NCBI RefSeq assembly: GCF_005795905.1
Contig: NZ_VAWE01000001.1
Span: 7,181,001-7,245,000, forward strand
Length of the DNA stretch: 64,000 nt
From: Streptomyces marianii
GTDB lineage: Bacteria; Actinomycetota; Actinomycetes; Streptomycetales; Streptomycetaceae
Direction: 5' to 3'
Both the position numbers and the translations under genes were made by a program. Shown here piece after piece: positions 53,944-64,000 of the stretch (positions are counted from its first letter, which is position 1; each line of letters opens with the position of its first letter). Under the pieces are notes generated by a model, which searched no databases, was not told where the DNA came from, and saw only the letters and a program-made list of their open reading frames with translations.

Positions 53944-56820
53944 ATGCGCTTTCGCGGGAAGTCCATCCGCCGGAAGATCGTGGCGTTGCTGCTTGTGCCG
54001 CTCGTCTCCCTGACCGCGCTGTGGGGGTTCGCGACCGCACTGACCGGCCGTGAGGCAAAACAGCTGCTGGACGCCGGGTACATCTTCGAGAAGGTCGGCC
54101 TTCCCCTCGAGGACACGGTCCGCGTCATCCAGAAGGAACGCCGCCAGACCCTCGTCTACCTCGCCGACCCCCGCGCCGCCGACTCCCTGATCGCCCTGCG
54201 CGGACAGCGGGCGCAGACCGACGATGCCGTGGCCGAAATCCGCGCCAGCGCACAGGACTCCGGGGTCAGGAACTCCCTCAGCCCGGACGCCTCCCGGCGC
54301 CTCGACCGGCTCGTCGACGCACTCGACGGCCTCGGCTCCCTGCGGCGGAACGTCGAGCAGAGCGCCATCACCCGTGCCCAGGCGATGGAGTTCTACAACC
54401 GCCTCGTCGACCCCTGCTACGGCTTCCTCGGGTCCCTCAACGGCCTGGAGAGCGTCGAACTGGAGAAGCAGGGCCGCGCCCTCGTCGGCATCATGCGCGC
54501 ACGCGAACTGCTCTCCCGCGAAGACGCGCTCGTGACCTCGTCGCTGGTCGCGGGCAAGATCACGGCTGCGGAGATCCGCGCCGTCACCGATCTCGCCGCC
54601 AACCGCAAGCTGCTGTACGAGATCAACCTCGAGGTGCTGCCGGCCTCCGAGCGCGAGATCGTGGAGCGGTACTGGAGAAGCCCCGACACCCAGCCGCTGC
54701 GTGAGACCGAGGAGAAGCTGCTCGCCGCCGGCCCCACCGGCAAGCCGCGCGTGGTGGACGCCGAGCGGTGGCAGCGGATCGCCGGGCCCGTCCTCGACGA
54801 CCTGGCCCGCCAGTCGAGCGAGGCCGGCGACCGCTACCAGGATCGCGTCGAGCCCGCCGCGTACGGCGTGCTCGTCAAGGCGGGCATCGCCGGCGTCCTC
54901 GGCTTCCTCGCCCTCCTGGTGTCCCTCGTGATCTCCGTGCGCGTCGGCCGCGACCTCGCTCGTGCGCTGTCCCGGCTGCGCAAGGAGGCCCACGAGGTAT
55001 CCGGCGTCCGCCTCCCCAGCGTGATGCGCCGCCTCGCCGCGGGCGAGAACGTCGACGTGGAGACCGAGGCGCCCCACCTCGAGTACGACAAGGACGAGAT
55101 CGGCCAGGTCGGCCAGGCGCTCAACACCCTCCAGCGGGCTGCCGTCGAGGCCGCCGTCAAGCAAGCCGACGTGCGCCGCGGCGTCTCCGAGGTCTTCGTG
55201 AACCTGGCCCGCCGAAACCAGGTACTCCTCCACCGCCAGCTCACCCTCCTCGACACGATGGAGCGCCGCACCGAGGACGCGGAGGAACTGGCCGACCTGT
55301 TCCGGCTGGACCATCTCACCACCCGAATGCGCCGGCACGCCGAGGGCCTGGTGATCCTCTCCGGCGCAGCCTCCTCCCGGCAGTGGCGCAAGCCGATCCA
55401 GCTCATGGACGTCGTCCGGGCAGCTGTCGCCGAGGTGGAGGACTACGAGCGGATCGAGGTCCGGCGGCTGGCCCGCGTCGGCGTGGCAGGGCCCGCGGTC
55501 TCCGACCTGACCCACCTCATCGCGGAACTGCTGGAGAACGCCACGGTGTTCTCGCCCCCGCACACCGGTGTGCAGGTGCACGGGGAGCGCGTCGCCAACG
55601 GTTTCACCCTGGAGATCCATGACCGGGGCCTCGGGATGGCCCCCGAGGCACTGCTCGACGCGAACCTCCGTTTGGCGGAGACGCCCGAGTTCGAGCTCTC
55701 CGACACCGACAGGCTCGGCCTGTTCGTCGTCAGCCGGCTCGCCCAGCGGCAGAACGTGCGCGTCTCCCTGCAGCAGTCGCCGTACGGAGGGACCACCGCG
55801 GTCGTCTTCGTCCCGGCGGCGCTGCTCACCGACGCCCCCGACACCGAGGGCACCGGTTTCCGCCTCGACCGCAAGCACTCCCCGGGCGGGCGCGACGGCT
55901 CCGCCCGCCGCGCCGAGGCCGGCCGTCTCGCGGCCCTGGCCCAGGTTCCCGCGGGGCTCACGGGCCCCGCCGTCCTCGACGGCCCGGTCGAACTCGAGGC
56001 GCCCGTCGGCAGTCTGGGCTTCGAGGACCGGCAGGCCCCGGGCCCCCGGACGGACCGCATCGACACGGCCGAGCCGATCAACGCCGTGCCCGACCACGCG
56101 GCGGACATCGAGGACACCGAGAGCGAGCGCGGCGGACTGTTCCGGGCCCGGGACTTCCTGCGCACCCCTGACGAGCAGCACCAGCAGGCCTCCGACCAGG
56201 CGCCGGAGCGTCCGGGGAACGGCCCGCGCCCGGTGTCCCGGGGCCCCGTTCCGCTGCCTCGCCGCAAGCCTCCGACCCTGGTCGCCGACAACGGTCGCCG
56301 GGTCGCCGAGCGGGGCCGCCCGCACCCGCTGCCCGGACTCGGCGGGGACGGACCGGAGGTCCCCGGCGCGCGCCGGGGCTCCGACTCCGCGAGCCCGGCG
56401 CCGGGCCGTCCGCCCTCCGCTCCGGTGCCGCTGCCGCTGCGGAGCAGGCCGCTTCGCGGTACCGGCGGCCCCGAGCGGTCCGCCGGCCCCGCGCAGGTGG
56501 ACGGCCCGGGGAGCGGCTCCGGCGCCGGTACGGGCGCCGCCCGCCCGGCGCGCGGCTCCTCGGGACCGACGGCCGGCGGGCTGCCCCGCCGGGTCCGTCA
56601 GGCCAGCCTCGCGCCGCAGTTGCGCGAGACCTCCGGCGCCCGCGCCGCGCCCGGCTCGGCGGAGGACGCCCAGGACTTCGAACGCGACGCGGAACAAGTA
56701 CGCGACCGCATGGCCTCGCTGCAACGCGGCTGGCAGCGCGGACGTCGCCAGAACGCCGAGGACGCCACCGGCTCCGGCGAGACAGCACCAGGAACGACAT
56801 CGGAGGGGGACGGTCGATGA
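53944..56820 (+). CDS. cvnA: Conservon sensor histidine kinase-like protein (nitrate/nitrite-sensing NIT domain)
   Basis: The 958-residue protein is anchored by TM1 (about 12-34) and TM2 (about 307-330), which enclose an extracytoplasmic helical NIT-type domain. A HAMP-like region, dimerisation helices and an HATPase_c domain follow (N-box ELLENAT near 528, G-box DRGLGMA near 560). A Pro/Arg/Gly-rich tail of about 300 residues ends the protein. The His of a classical H-box is not evident, as usual for CvnA proteins. In conservons CvnA is thought to work with CvnBCD like a membrane receptor coupled to a small GTPase. The ATG has GGGGGAGG upstream. Confidence 0.9.
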   Translation: MRFRGKSIRRKIVALLLVPLVSLTALWGFATALTGREAKQLLDAGYIFEKVGLPLEDTVRVIQKERRQTLVYLADPRAADSLIALRGQRAQTDDAVAEIRASAQDSGVRNSLSPDASRRLDRLVDALDGLGSLRRNVEQSAITRAQAMEFYNRLVDPCYGFLGSLNGLESVELEKQGRALVGIMRARELLSREDALVTSSLVAGKITAAEIRAVTDLAANRKLLYEINLEVLPASEREIVERYWRSPDTQPLRETEEKLLAAGPTGKPRVVDAERWQRIAGPVLDDLARQSSEAGDRYQDRVEPAAYGVLVKAGIAGVLGFLALLVSLVISVRVGRDLARALSRLRKEAHEVSGVRLPSVMRRLAAGENVDVETEAPHLEYDKDEIGQVGQALNTLQRAAVEAAVKQADVRRGVSEVFVNLARRNQVLLHRQLTLLDTMERRTEDAEELADLFRLDHLTTRMRRHAEGLVILSGAASSRQWRKPIQLMDVVRAAVAEVEDYERIEVRRLARVGVAGPAVSDLTHLIAELLENATVFSPPHTGVQVHGERVANGFTLEIHDRGLGMAPEALLDANLRLAETPEFELSDTDRLGLFVVSRLAQRQNVRVSLQQSPYGGTTAVVFVPAALLTDAPDTEGTGFRLDRKHSPGGRDGSARRAEAGRLAALAQVPAGLTGPAVLDGPVELEAPVGSLGFEDRQAPGPRTDRIDTAEPINAVPDHAADIEDTESERGGLFRARDFLRTPDEQHQQASDQAPERPGNGPRPVSRGPVPLPRRKPPTLVADNGRRVAERGRPHPLPGLGGDGPEVPGARRGSDSASPAPGRPPSAPVPLPLRSRPLRGTGGPERSAGPAQVDGPGSGSGAGTGAARPARGSSGPTAGGLPRRVRQASLAPQLRETSGARAAPGSAEDAQDFERDAEQVRDRMASLQRGWQRGRRQNAEDATGSGETAPGTTSEGDGR

Positions 56821-57251
56821 CCGCACCGAACGCCGCAGCAACCGACACGACCAAGAACGGCGAGCTCAACTGGCTACTCGACGAACTCGTCGAGCGCGTC
56901 GGTTCCATCCGCAGGGCCCTCGTGCTCTCCGGAGACGGTCTCGCCACCGGCGCCTCCAAGGACCTCACCCGGGAGGACGGAGAGCATCTCGCGGCCGTCG
57001 CCTCCGGGTTCCACAGTCTCGCCAAGGGCGTGGGCCGCCACTTCGACGCCGGCCGGGTGCGCCAGACCGTGGTCGAGCTCGAGGACGCCTTCCTCTTCGT
57101 CACCGCCGCCGGGGACGGCAGCTGTCTCGCCGTCCTGTCCGACGCCGACTCGGACGTCGGCCTCGTCGCCTACGAGATGACGCTGATGGTCAAGCGCGTC
57201 GGAGCCCACCTCGCGACGGCACCCCGGACCGGGCTCTCCGCCGGAGGATGA
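56817..57251 (+). CDS. cvnB: Roadblock/LC7-domain protein
   Basis: The 144-residue roadblock/LC7 protein (LNWLLDELVERVGSIRRALVL, LATGASKDL, VGLVAYEMTLMVKRVG) is the second conservon member. It probably acts as activator or partner for the GTPase CvnD, as bacterial MglB does for MglA. The ATG overlaps the cvnA stop (ATGA). Confidence 0.92.
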   Translation: MTAPNAAATDTTKNGELNWLLDELVERVGSIRRALVLSGDGLATGASKDLTREDGEHLAAVASGFHSLAKGVGRHFDAGRVRQTVVELEDAFLFVTAAGDGSCLAVLSDADSDVGLVAYEMTLMVKRVGAHLATAPRTGLSAGG

Positions 57252-57667
57252 GTGGACCGGCCATGACTGACGGCAGACAGCAGGTCCGGCAAGCCCCCCG
57301 GTGGTACGACGACGACGCGGGTCCGGTGGTCCGTCCGTACGCGATGACCCGAGGCCGGACCACGAGTACCACGGAGCACCGGCTCGACCTGATCGCGCTC
57401 GTCGTGCCCGAACCGGCCGCCCAGGACCCCGGCCGGGACCAGACGCTCTCCCCGGAGCACGTGGAGATCGTCGAACGCTGCTGCACAACCCCGCAGTCGA
57501 TCGCCGAGCTCGCCGCGGGCCTGGACCTCCCCGTCGGGGTGATCCGGGTCCTCGTGGGCGATCTCGTCGACGACGCCCTGGTCCACGTGACCCGTCCCGT
57601 TCCGCCGGCCGAGTTGCCGGACGTCAGCATTCTCCGCGAGGTGATCAATGGTCTTCGGGCGCTCTAG
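57248..57667 (+). CDS. cvnC: DUF742 protein
   Basis: The 139-residue protein has the DUF742 pattern: RPYAMTRGRTTS near 30 and EIVERCCTTPQSIAELAAG with a winged-helix-like C-terminal half (LPVGVIRVLVGDLVDDALV). It is the third conservon gene. ATG 57248 overlaps the cvnB stop; an ATG at 57263 is an alternative start. Its end overlaps cvnD by 20 bases. Confidence 0.9.
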   Translation: MSGPAMTDGRQQVRQAPRWYDDDAGPVVRPYAMTRGRTTSTTEHRLDLIALVVPEPAAQDPGRDQTLSPEHVEIVERCCTTPQSIAELAAGLDLPVGVIRVLVGDLVDDALVHVTRPVPPAELPDVSILREVINGLRAL

Positions 57668-58253
57668 CCGACGGGAGACGCCGGTGGAGCCGGTGACACT
57701 GAAGATTCTTGTGGCCGGCGGCTTCGGGGTCGGCAAGACCACCCTCGTGGGGGCGGTCAGCGAGATCAAGCCGCTTCGTACCGAGGAGACCCTGAGCGAG
57801 GCCGGCCGGCCCGTGGACGACCTCGACGGCGTGGAGTCCAAGAGCACGACGACCGTGGCGATGGACTTCGGCCGGATCACGCTGCGGGAGGACCTCGTCC
57901 TCTACCTCTTCGGCACCCCCGGTCAGGACCGGTTCTGGTTCCTCTGGGACGAGCTGGCGCAGGGCGCGCTCGGCGCGGTCGTGCTCGCCGACACCCGCCG
58001 CCTGGAGGACTCCTTCGCGGCGATCGACTACTTCGAGCGGCGCGGCATCCCGTTCACCGTGGGGGTCAACCGCTTCGAGGGCGCCGACGAGTACCCGGAG
58101 GAGACCGTGCGGGCCGCTCTCGACCTCGGCCCCGAGGTACCGCTGATGACGTGCGACGCCCGCGAGCGGGAGTCGGTGAAGTCGGTGCTGGTGGCGGTCG
58201 TGGAGCACGCCCTGGTGCGGTCCACCAGGGAGCGTGAGCCCGCGGCGACCTGA
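57648..58253 (+). CDS. cvnD: Conservon small GTP/ATP-binding protein
   Basis: The 201-residue P-loop protein has GGFGVGKTT at 24-32, a switch-like STTTVAMDFGR, FGTPGQDRFW and NRFEG in place of the NKxD motif. This is the usual MglA-like GTPase pattern of CvnD. It is the last conservon gene; no P450 (CvnE) follows, as a glpK gene converges from the other side. Confidence 0.92.
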   Translation: MVFGRSSRRETPVEPVTLKILVAGGFGVGKTTLVGAVSEIKPLRTEETLSEAGRPVDDLDGVESKSTTTVAMDFGRITLREDLVLYLFGTPGQDRFWFLWDELAQGALGAVVLADTRRLEDSFAAIDYFERRGIPFTVGVNRFEGADEYPEETVRAALDLGPEVPLMTCDARERESVKSVLVAVVEHALVRSTREREPAAT

Positions 58254-58299
58254 CGCCCGCTCCGCCCGGGGCGGCGGCAACGCCACGGCGTGGCAACGG

Positions 58300-58337
58300 C
58301 ACGGCCCGTACCCCCACCGACAGGGGTACGAGCCGTG
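58300..58337. terminator. Bidirectional terminator between cvnD and glpK
   Basis: CACGGCCCGTACCCC (58300-58314) pairs with GGGGTACGAGCCGTG (58323-58337) over 15 positions with one mismatch and an eight-base loop. Confidence 0.85.
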
Positions 58338-58354
58338 GTCCACGGGGTGGGCGG

Positions 58355-59875
<1,521 letters not shown>

Positions 59876-59964
59876 GACGTCCTCTTGTCGGATGGCGCTG
59901 CCCTGAGGCTGCGGTGGGAAGAGTGCTGTCCGGTCGGCGCTCCCGGAGCACGCCGTGCGGCGGA

Positions 59965-60726
59965 TCAGAAGACGATGTTGAAGATCACGCCCGAGAGGAG
60001 TCCGCCGATGAGCGGCCCGGCCACGGGCACCCAGGCGTAACCCCAGTCGGACGTTCCCTTGTTGGGGATCGGCAGCACCGAGTGCGCCAGCCGGGGGCCC
60101 AGGTCGCGGGCGGGGTTGATGGCGTATCCGGTCGGGCCGCCGAGTGACAGCCCGATGCCGACGACGAGCAGCGAGACCAGCAGGACGGAGATCCCGGACC
60201 CGTAGATCCCCGCGGCCTCGCCCGGGACCTGGCCGATCCCGATACCGGCGTTCCGCCCGAAGGCCAGGATCGGCAGCACCAGCCCGACCGTGGCGACGGT
60301 CTCGGTGACGAGGTTGGCGGCGGGACTGCGGATCTCCGGCGCGGTCGAGAAGATCCCCAGCGTGGGCTGGGCGTTCGCGGGGTCGGCGTTCGCCCGGAAC
60401 TGGGCGTAGTAGGCGAGCCAGGCCAGTACTGCTCCGAGGAGCGCCCCGATCAGCTGGGACAGGATGTACAGCGGCACCTTGCCCCATTCGCCGGTGTCGA
60501 CGGCGATGCCCACGGTCACGGCAGGGTTGAGGTGGCCGCCGGACAGCGGAGCCGCCGTGTACGCGCCCGCCAGTACGCCGAAGCCCCAGCCGAAGGCGAT
60601 GACGATCCAGCCGGACGCCTTGGCCTTGGAGTGGTTGAGGGTCACCGCGGCGCAGACCCCCGCGCCGAACAGGATCAGTATCGCGGTGCCGATGACCTCG
60701 CCGAGGAAGATGTCTGCGTTGCTCAT
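59965..60726 (-). CDS. glpF: Glycerol uptake facilitator (aquaglyceroporin)
   Basis: The 253-residue MIP-family channel has six TM segments and both NPA-box half-helices: GHLNPAVT near 67 and AINPARDLG near 203. The Asp after the second NPAR marks it as a glycerol-type channel. It is the first gene of a glpF-glpK operon; no glpD or IclR regulator is adjacent. ATG 60726 is preferred over an earlier in-frame GTG/ATG extension. Confidence 0.94.
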   Translation of the reverse strand: MSNADIFLGEVIGTAILILFGAGVCAAVTLNHSKAKASGWIVIAFGWGFGVLAGAYTAAPLSGGHLNPAVTVGIAVDTGEWGKVPLYILSQLIGALLGAVLAWLAYYAQFRANADPANAQPTLGIFSTAPEIRSPAANLVTETVATVGLVLPILAFGRNAGIGIGQVPGEAAGIYGSGISVLLVSLLVVGIGLSLGGPTGYAINPARDLGPRLAHSVLPIPNKGTSDWGYAWVPVAGPLIGGLLSGVIFNIVF

Positions 60727-60988
60727 GGCGGCTCCAGGGCTGGGTGCGGTTCCCATGGCTACGGAGCGCGGAGGCAGGGCGGAGTGCGGGGCCGTGCCGT
60801 GCCGTGCGCGGTCTCCGTGACGAGCGTGGTGAGCGTGCCGGAACGCGGTGCTGCCGTGGGCAGCGGCGCCGACGAAGAGGCAGTTTTCCCCCGGGTTACC
60901 GCCCCGTCAAGGTCGCCTGCACCACAGGGGCTTCCGGGAGCGACTCCGGTCCCCGCACGCGAACGGGCCGTCGGGTGGCCGGGGTTGC

Positions 60989-62176
60989 TCAGCGGACGGC
61001 GACGACCGCCGAGCCGTGGCCGAACAACCCCTGGTTGGTGGTGATCCCGGCACGCGCCCCGGCCACCTGGCGTTCGCCCGCGGTTCCGCGGAGCTGCCAG
61101 GTCAGTTCGCACACCTGGGCGATGGCCTGCGCGGGGACGGCTTCCCCGAAGGAGGCCAGGCCACCGCTCGCGTTGACCGGTATCCGGCCGCCCAGGGCGG
61201 TCGCGCCCTCGCGCAGCAGCGCGGCCCCGTCACCGGTCCCGCACAGCCCGAGGTCCTCGTACCACTCCAACTCCAGCGCGGTGGACAGGTCGTACACCTC
61301 GGCCAGGGACAGGTCCTCCGGTCCGAGTGCGGCTTCCTCGTAGGCGGCACGGGCGATCGACTCCCGGAAGCCCGGCGCCGGCGGCTCGACGGCGGCCGCC
61401 GAGTCCGTCGCGATGTCCGGGAGGTCGAGCACGGTCCTGGGGTAGGTGGGAGTCACCGTCGAGACCGCGCGGATGCGGACCGGGTCCCCGGCACCGTGCC
61501 GGCGGGCGTACTCCATGCTGGACAGCACCAGCGCGGCGCCACCGTCGGACGTGGCGCAGATGTCGAGGAGCCGCAGGGGATCCGCGACGACGGCGGAGGA
61601 CGCCACCTGCCCCGCGCTCACGGCCGTCCGGTAGCGGGCGTACGGGTTGAGCGCCCCGGCCGCCGCGTTCTTGACCTTGACCCGGGCGAAGTCGTCCAGG
61701 GTGTCGCCGTGGAGGGCCATGCGGCGGCGCGCGTACAGGGCGAAGTACGCCGGGTTCGTGGCCCCCAGCAGCCGGAAGCGCAGCCAGTCGGGGTCGTCGG
61801 GCCGGTCGCCGCCGGCGGGGGCGAAGAACCCCTTGGGCGCGGAGTCGGCGCCGACGACCAGCACCACCTCGGCCATGCCCGCCAGAATCTGGGCCCGCGC
61901 GGAGTCGATGGCCTGGGCCCCCGACGCGCAGGCCGCGTACACGCTCGTGACGCGTGCGCCCTGCCAGCCCAGGGCCCGGGCGAAGGTCGCGCCCGCGACA
62001 TGACCGGGGTAGCCGCCGCGAACCGTGTCGGCGCCGACGACCGACCGGACGTCCTGCCAGTCGATCCCGGCGTCGGCGAGCGCGGCCCGGGCGGCGGCCG
62101 TGCCGTACTCGACGAAACTGCGGCCCCACTTGCCCCACCGGTGCATGCCCGCGCCGAGCACCGCGACATCGTTCAC
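60989..62176 (-). CDS. Thiolase-like protein of the lipid-transfer (SCP-x/Ltp) family
   Basis: The 395-residue protein has a thiolase fold with Cys83 in YAACASGAQ. The GHPxGATG catalytic block is replaced by GEAVPAQA near 344-351, so the His is Glu. The C-terminal block reads GLFGHGSAVV. Loss of the His, and the adjacent Zn-ribbon/OB-fold gene, match the steroid side-chain aldolase pairs (Ltp2-ChsH2 type) better than a true thiolase. The substrate is unknown. The GTG start overlaps the upstream gene's stop (GTGA), so the two are coupled. Confidence 0.85.
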   Translation of the reverse strand: MNDVAVLGAGMHRWGKWGRSFVEYGTAAARAALADAGIDWQDVRSVVGADTVRGGYPGHVAGATFARALGWQGARVTSVYAACASGAQAIDSARAQILAGMAEVVLVVGADSAPKGFFAPAGGDRPDDPDWLRFRLLGATNPAYFALYARRRMALHGDTLDDFARVKVKNAAAGALNPYARYRTAVSAGQVASSAVVADPLRLLDICATSDGGAALVLSSMEYARRHGAGDPVRIRAVSTVTPTYPRTVLDLPDIATDSAAAVEPPAPGFRESIARAAYEEAALGPEDLSLAEVYDLSTALELEWYEDLGLCGTGDGAALLREGATALGGRIPVNASGGLASFGEAVPAQAIAQVCELTWQLRGTAGERQVAGARAGITTNQGLFGHGSAVVAVR

Positions 62177-62625
62177 CGGGCCTCCTCCACCGGGCGCCAG
62201 TACCAGGTCGTCCACTCCGTGTCCGCGTCCTCGGAGAGGATCCCGGCCACCACCTCGACCTCCGCGCCGACGCTCAGATCCGCGACCGCCACCCCCGTCA
62301 CCGCCTGGCCGAGCACCACCATCCGTTCGGCCTCGAGCTCCACGGCGACGAGGGTGTACGGCTCCCATTCGGCCTCCGGATCGGAGACGTACGGCGCCGG
62401 CGGACGGTAACGGCCGGCCGTGTACGACCACACGCGTCCCCGCTTCGACAGCGGCACCTCCGTCAGTTCGCCGCCCGCGCACGCGGGGTTGCGGCAGAAC
62501 GAGTCCTCCCGGGGGAAGAAGACGGCGGAGCAGGCACCGCAGCGGGTGCCCAGCAGCCGGAACTCCCGGTCGTCGCCGCCCTCGGTGAACCAACCCGCCA
62601 CCACCGGTCTGCGCACACGCGTCAA
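62173..62625 (-). CDS. Zn-ribbon/OB-fold (DUF35) partner protein
   Basis: The 150-residue protein has a rubredoxin-like zinc ribbon (C29, C32, C44, C49 in RCGACSAVFF and FCRNPAC) followed by an OB-fold (VWSYTAGRYRPPAPYV, ERMVVLGQAVTGV). DUF35 proteins bind acyl-CoA and stabilise the neighbouring thiolase-like aldolase. The TTG start at 62625 is chosen because GGGGAGG lies just upstream; a GTG three codons later is an alternative. Confidence 0.88.
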   Translation of the reverse strand: MTRVRRPVVAGWFTEGGDDREFRLLGTRCGACSAVFFPREDSFCRNPACAGGELTEVPLSKRGRVWSYTAGRYRPPAPYVSDPEAEWEPYTLVAVELEAERMVVLGQAVTGVAVADLSVGAEVEVVAGILSEDADTEWTTWYWRPVEEAR

Positions 62626-62653
62626 GGTCCCTCCCCGGATGTCCGCGCGGTCC

Positions 62654-62677
62654 CGTCAGAAACTGACGGTTCGTCAG
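62654..62677. promoter_or_regulatory. Triple half-site operator (CGTCAG-AAA-CTGACG-GTT-CGTCAG)
   Basis: Three 6-bp half-sites alternate in orientation at 62654-62659, 62663-62668 and 62672-62677, each nine bases apart. They form two overlapping perfect palindromes. The array lies 29 bases upstream of the Zn-ribbon gene's start codon. TetR-type regulators bind such sites; no regulator gene is in the window. Confidence 0.55.
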
Positions 62678-62874
62678 AACAAGGTCATTGTGCCACGCCG
62701 GACACGCGGACACGACCCCGCGCGCAACCCGCGGCCGGAGACGGGCGGGAGGTCCGTGAACCGATCCGCCGAACACCAGAACCGCGCGGGCCCGTTCGGC
62801 GTCCGGTACCGGTGAACGGGTGGCCGGAACCCACGGGGGTGGTCCCGGCCACCCGATCCTGATAGACGGTGCGC

Positions 62875-63702
62875 ATGATGCGCACGAGAGGACCCGCCGC
62901 AGCCCGCCGAGCCCTGACCGCCCTCGCCGTCACCGGCGCCGCCCTGACCGCCCCGGCCGTCGCCGCTCCGCCCGCCGCTCGGGCCGCCTCCGGTCCGAAG
63001 GCCCCCGGGGAGTTCGTCGCCCTGCGCTCCGCTGACCCGACGATCCTCCACGACATTCGCTACACCACGGCGCACAACTTCGTGGGCGAACCGATCGACG
63101 GCTACCGCCGGCCGGTCTGCATCCTCACCCGCCCCACCGCCCAGGCGCTCCGCAAGGCCCAGCGCACCCTTCTGCGCAAGGGCTACTCGCTCAAGGTCTA
63201 CGACTGCTACCGGCCACAGCGGGCCGTCGACCACTTCGTGCGCTGGGCCGAGGACCTCTCGGACGAGCGCATGAAGAAGGAGTTCTATCCGCACGTCGAC
63301 AAGTCGAGACTCTTCGCGGACGGCTACATCGCCGAGAAGTCGGGCCACAGCCGCGGCAGTACCGTCGACCTCACCATCGTCCCCCTCCCGGCGAGGAAGA
63401 CCCGCCCGTACGTCCCCGGGGAACCCCTCGTCCCCTGCCATGCCCCGCGGTCGGAGCGGTTTCCGGACGACTCCGTCGACATGGGCACCGGGTTCGACTG
63501 CTTCGACACGCTCTCGCACACCGACGACCCGCGCATCCAGGGCGCCCAGCGCACCAACCGGCGGCTACTGAAGGAAACCCTCGCCCGCTTCGGCTTCGTC
63601 AACCTGCCCGAGGAGTGGTGGCACTTCACCCACAAACCCGAACTGTTCCCCGACACCTACTTCGACTTCCCGGTCTCGAGGCGATCCCTGACCCGATCGT
63701 GA
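62875..63702 (+). CDS. D-alanyl-D-alanine dipeptidase (VanX-like, M15D)
   Basis: The 275-residue protein begins with an export signal (MMRTRGPAAARRALTALAV, Ala-rich h-region, cleavage near AARA). The M15D catalytic domain carries SGHSRGSTVDL with zinc ligands His158 and Asp165, and EWWH near 247-250. It hydrolyses D-Ala-D-Ala dipeptides outside the cell or in the wall; no other van gene is nearby. A GTG at 62869 and an ATG at 62878 are alternative starts. GATAGA just upstream suggests a leaderless or short-leader mRNA. Confidence 0.9.
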   Translation: MMRTRGPAAARRALTALAVTGAALTAPAVAAPPAARAASGPKAPGEFVALRSADPTILHDIRYTTAHNFVGEPIDGYRRPVCILTRPTAQALRKAQRTLLRKGYSLKVYDCYRPQRAVDHFVRWAEDLSDERMKKEFYPHVDKSRLFADGYIAEKSGHSRGSTVDLTIVPLPARKTRPYVPGEPLVPCHAPRSERFPDDSVDMGTGFDCFDTLSHTDDPRIQGAQRTNRRLLKETLARFGFVNLPEEWWHFTHKPELFPDTYFDFPVSRRSLTRS

Positions 63703-63737
63703 GGACCGCGGGGCCCGGCGTCGCGTACAGTCCGCGT

Positions 63738-64000
63738 GTGACCGAGCCCCGCGAACCCGCGCCCGAACCCGGCACCGCCGGAAGGGCCCCCGCGCCCGCC
63801 CACCCGACGCCCGTGCGGGACTCGCACTGCTCCAGCTGCGGCGCCCCCCGCAGCGGCCCCGCGGGCTGGCCCAAGACCTGCGCCGAATGCGGTGACATCG
63901 CCTACCGCAACCCCCTGCCCGTGGCCGTCGCCCTCCTCCCCGTCACCGGCCCGCACCCCACCGGACTCGTCGTCATCACCCGCACCATCGAGCCCCAGCG
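63738..64000 (+). CDS. NUDIX hydrolase with zinc ribbon (truncated by window end)
   Basis: The visible 87 residues begin at GTG 63738, with TACAGT seven bases before it suggesting a leaderless start. After a Pro-rich N-terminus there is a zinc ribbon (CSSCGAP and CAECGD) followed by AYRNPLPVAVALLPV, the entry strand of a NUDIX domain as in NADH pyrophosphatase-type enzymes. The NUDIX box itself lies beyond the window. Confidence 0.8.
   Translation, partial: MTEPREPAPEPGTAGRAPAPAHPTPVRDSHCSSCGAPRSGPAGWPKTCAECGDIAYRNPLPVAVALLPVTGPHPTGLVVITRTIEPQ

Noticed and set aside
53905..56841. 978-residue minus-strand open frame
   Set aside because: Antisense of cvnA; no recognisable domain, whereas the plus strand has intact HATPase boxes.

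Overview
This is a roughly 72% GC actinobacterial chromosome segment and almost certainly Streptomyces. The markers are RbpA with a perfect SigR-type promoter, an FxsA/Ppm1/RbpA neighbourhood, an SCO1431-family small membrane protein, a conservon (cvnABCD), frequent GTG starts and many ATGA/GTGA overlaps. From memory, the order from the riboflavin operon to rbpA mirrors the S. coelicolor SCO1443-SCO1421 region, so the first 25 kb looks like core chromosome. I see no rRNA, tRNA, CRISPR, IS element or prophage.

Layout. 1-1.2 kb: a ROK-family regulator. 1.3-7.6 kb: an FMN riboswitch followed by ribD-ribE-ribM-ribBA-ribH, then hisE-hisG and a PH-domain membrane protein on the same strand. 7.7-10.2 kb: a translationally coupled pair of CNNM/CBS (CorC/HlyC-type) membrane proteins. 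10.3-13.3 kb (minus strand): an EccA-like TPR-AAA ATPase and a P-loop kinase, separated by a short promoter-plus-hairpin unit. 13.4-16.6 kb: a Tat-exported C39-type peptidase, an SCO1431-family peptide and an acyl-CoA dehydrogenase. 17-22.5 kb: a Cys-motif hypothetical protein, an Lrp/AsnC regulator, an amidohydrolase, a 500-base gene-free region that looks like an RNA unit, Ppm1, FxsA and RbpA. 22.7-27.2 kb: a UMF1-type MFS protein, a GDPD and YczE (minus strand), divergent from a MocR (YczR-like) regulator. 27.4-29.4 kb: a conjugation-like P-loop ATPase plus a small membrane partner. 29.7-36.7 kb: ankyrin and HEAT proteins, a tandem-repeat array, two GT4 glycosyltransferases (the second with an apparent frameshift) and an SGNH hydrolase carrying an in-frame repeat.

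36.7-45.2 kb is a 5-oxoproline module. It holds a full-length ATP-dependent 5-oxoprolinase on the plus strand, a 3 x 109-bp repeat array, then pxpA-pxpB-pxpC with an MFS transporter on the minus strand, divergent from a GntR/FadR-type regulator. 45.3-52.9 kb is the most interesting unit: three co-directional genes whose order and architecture (kleisin-like, winged-helix KITE-like, 1642-residue SMC-like ATPase) match a Wadjet/MksBEF-type condensin. No JetD/MksG nuclease gene is present. 53.9-58.3 kb is the conservon. 58.4-60.7 kb is glpF-glpK. 61-62.6 kb is a thiolase-like protein plus a Zn-ribbon/OB-fold partner behind a triple half-site operator. The window ends with a VanX-like dipeptidase and a truncated NUDIX hydrolase.

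All calls come from reading the sequence and recalled family motifs; no database search was run.
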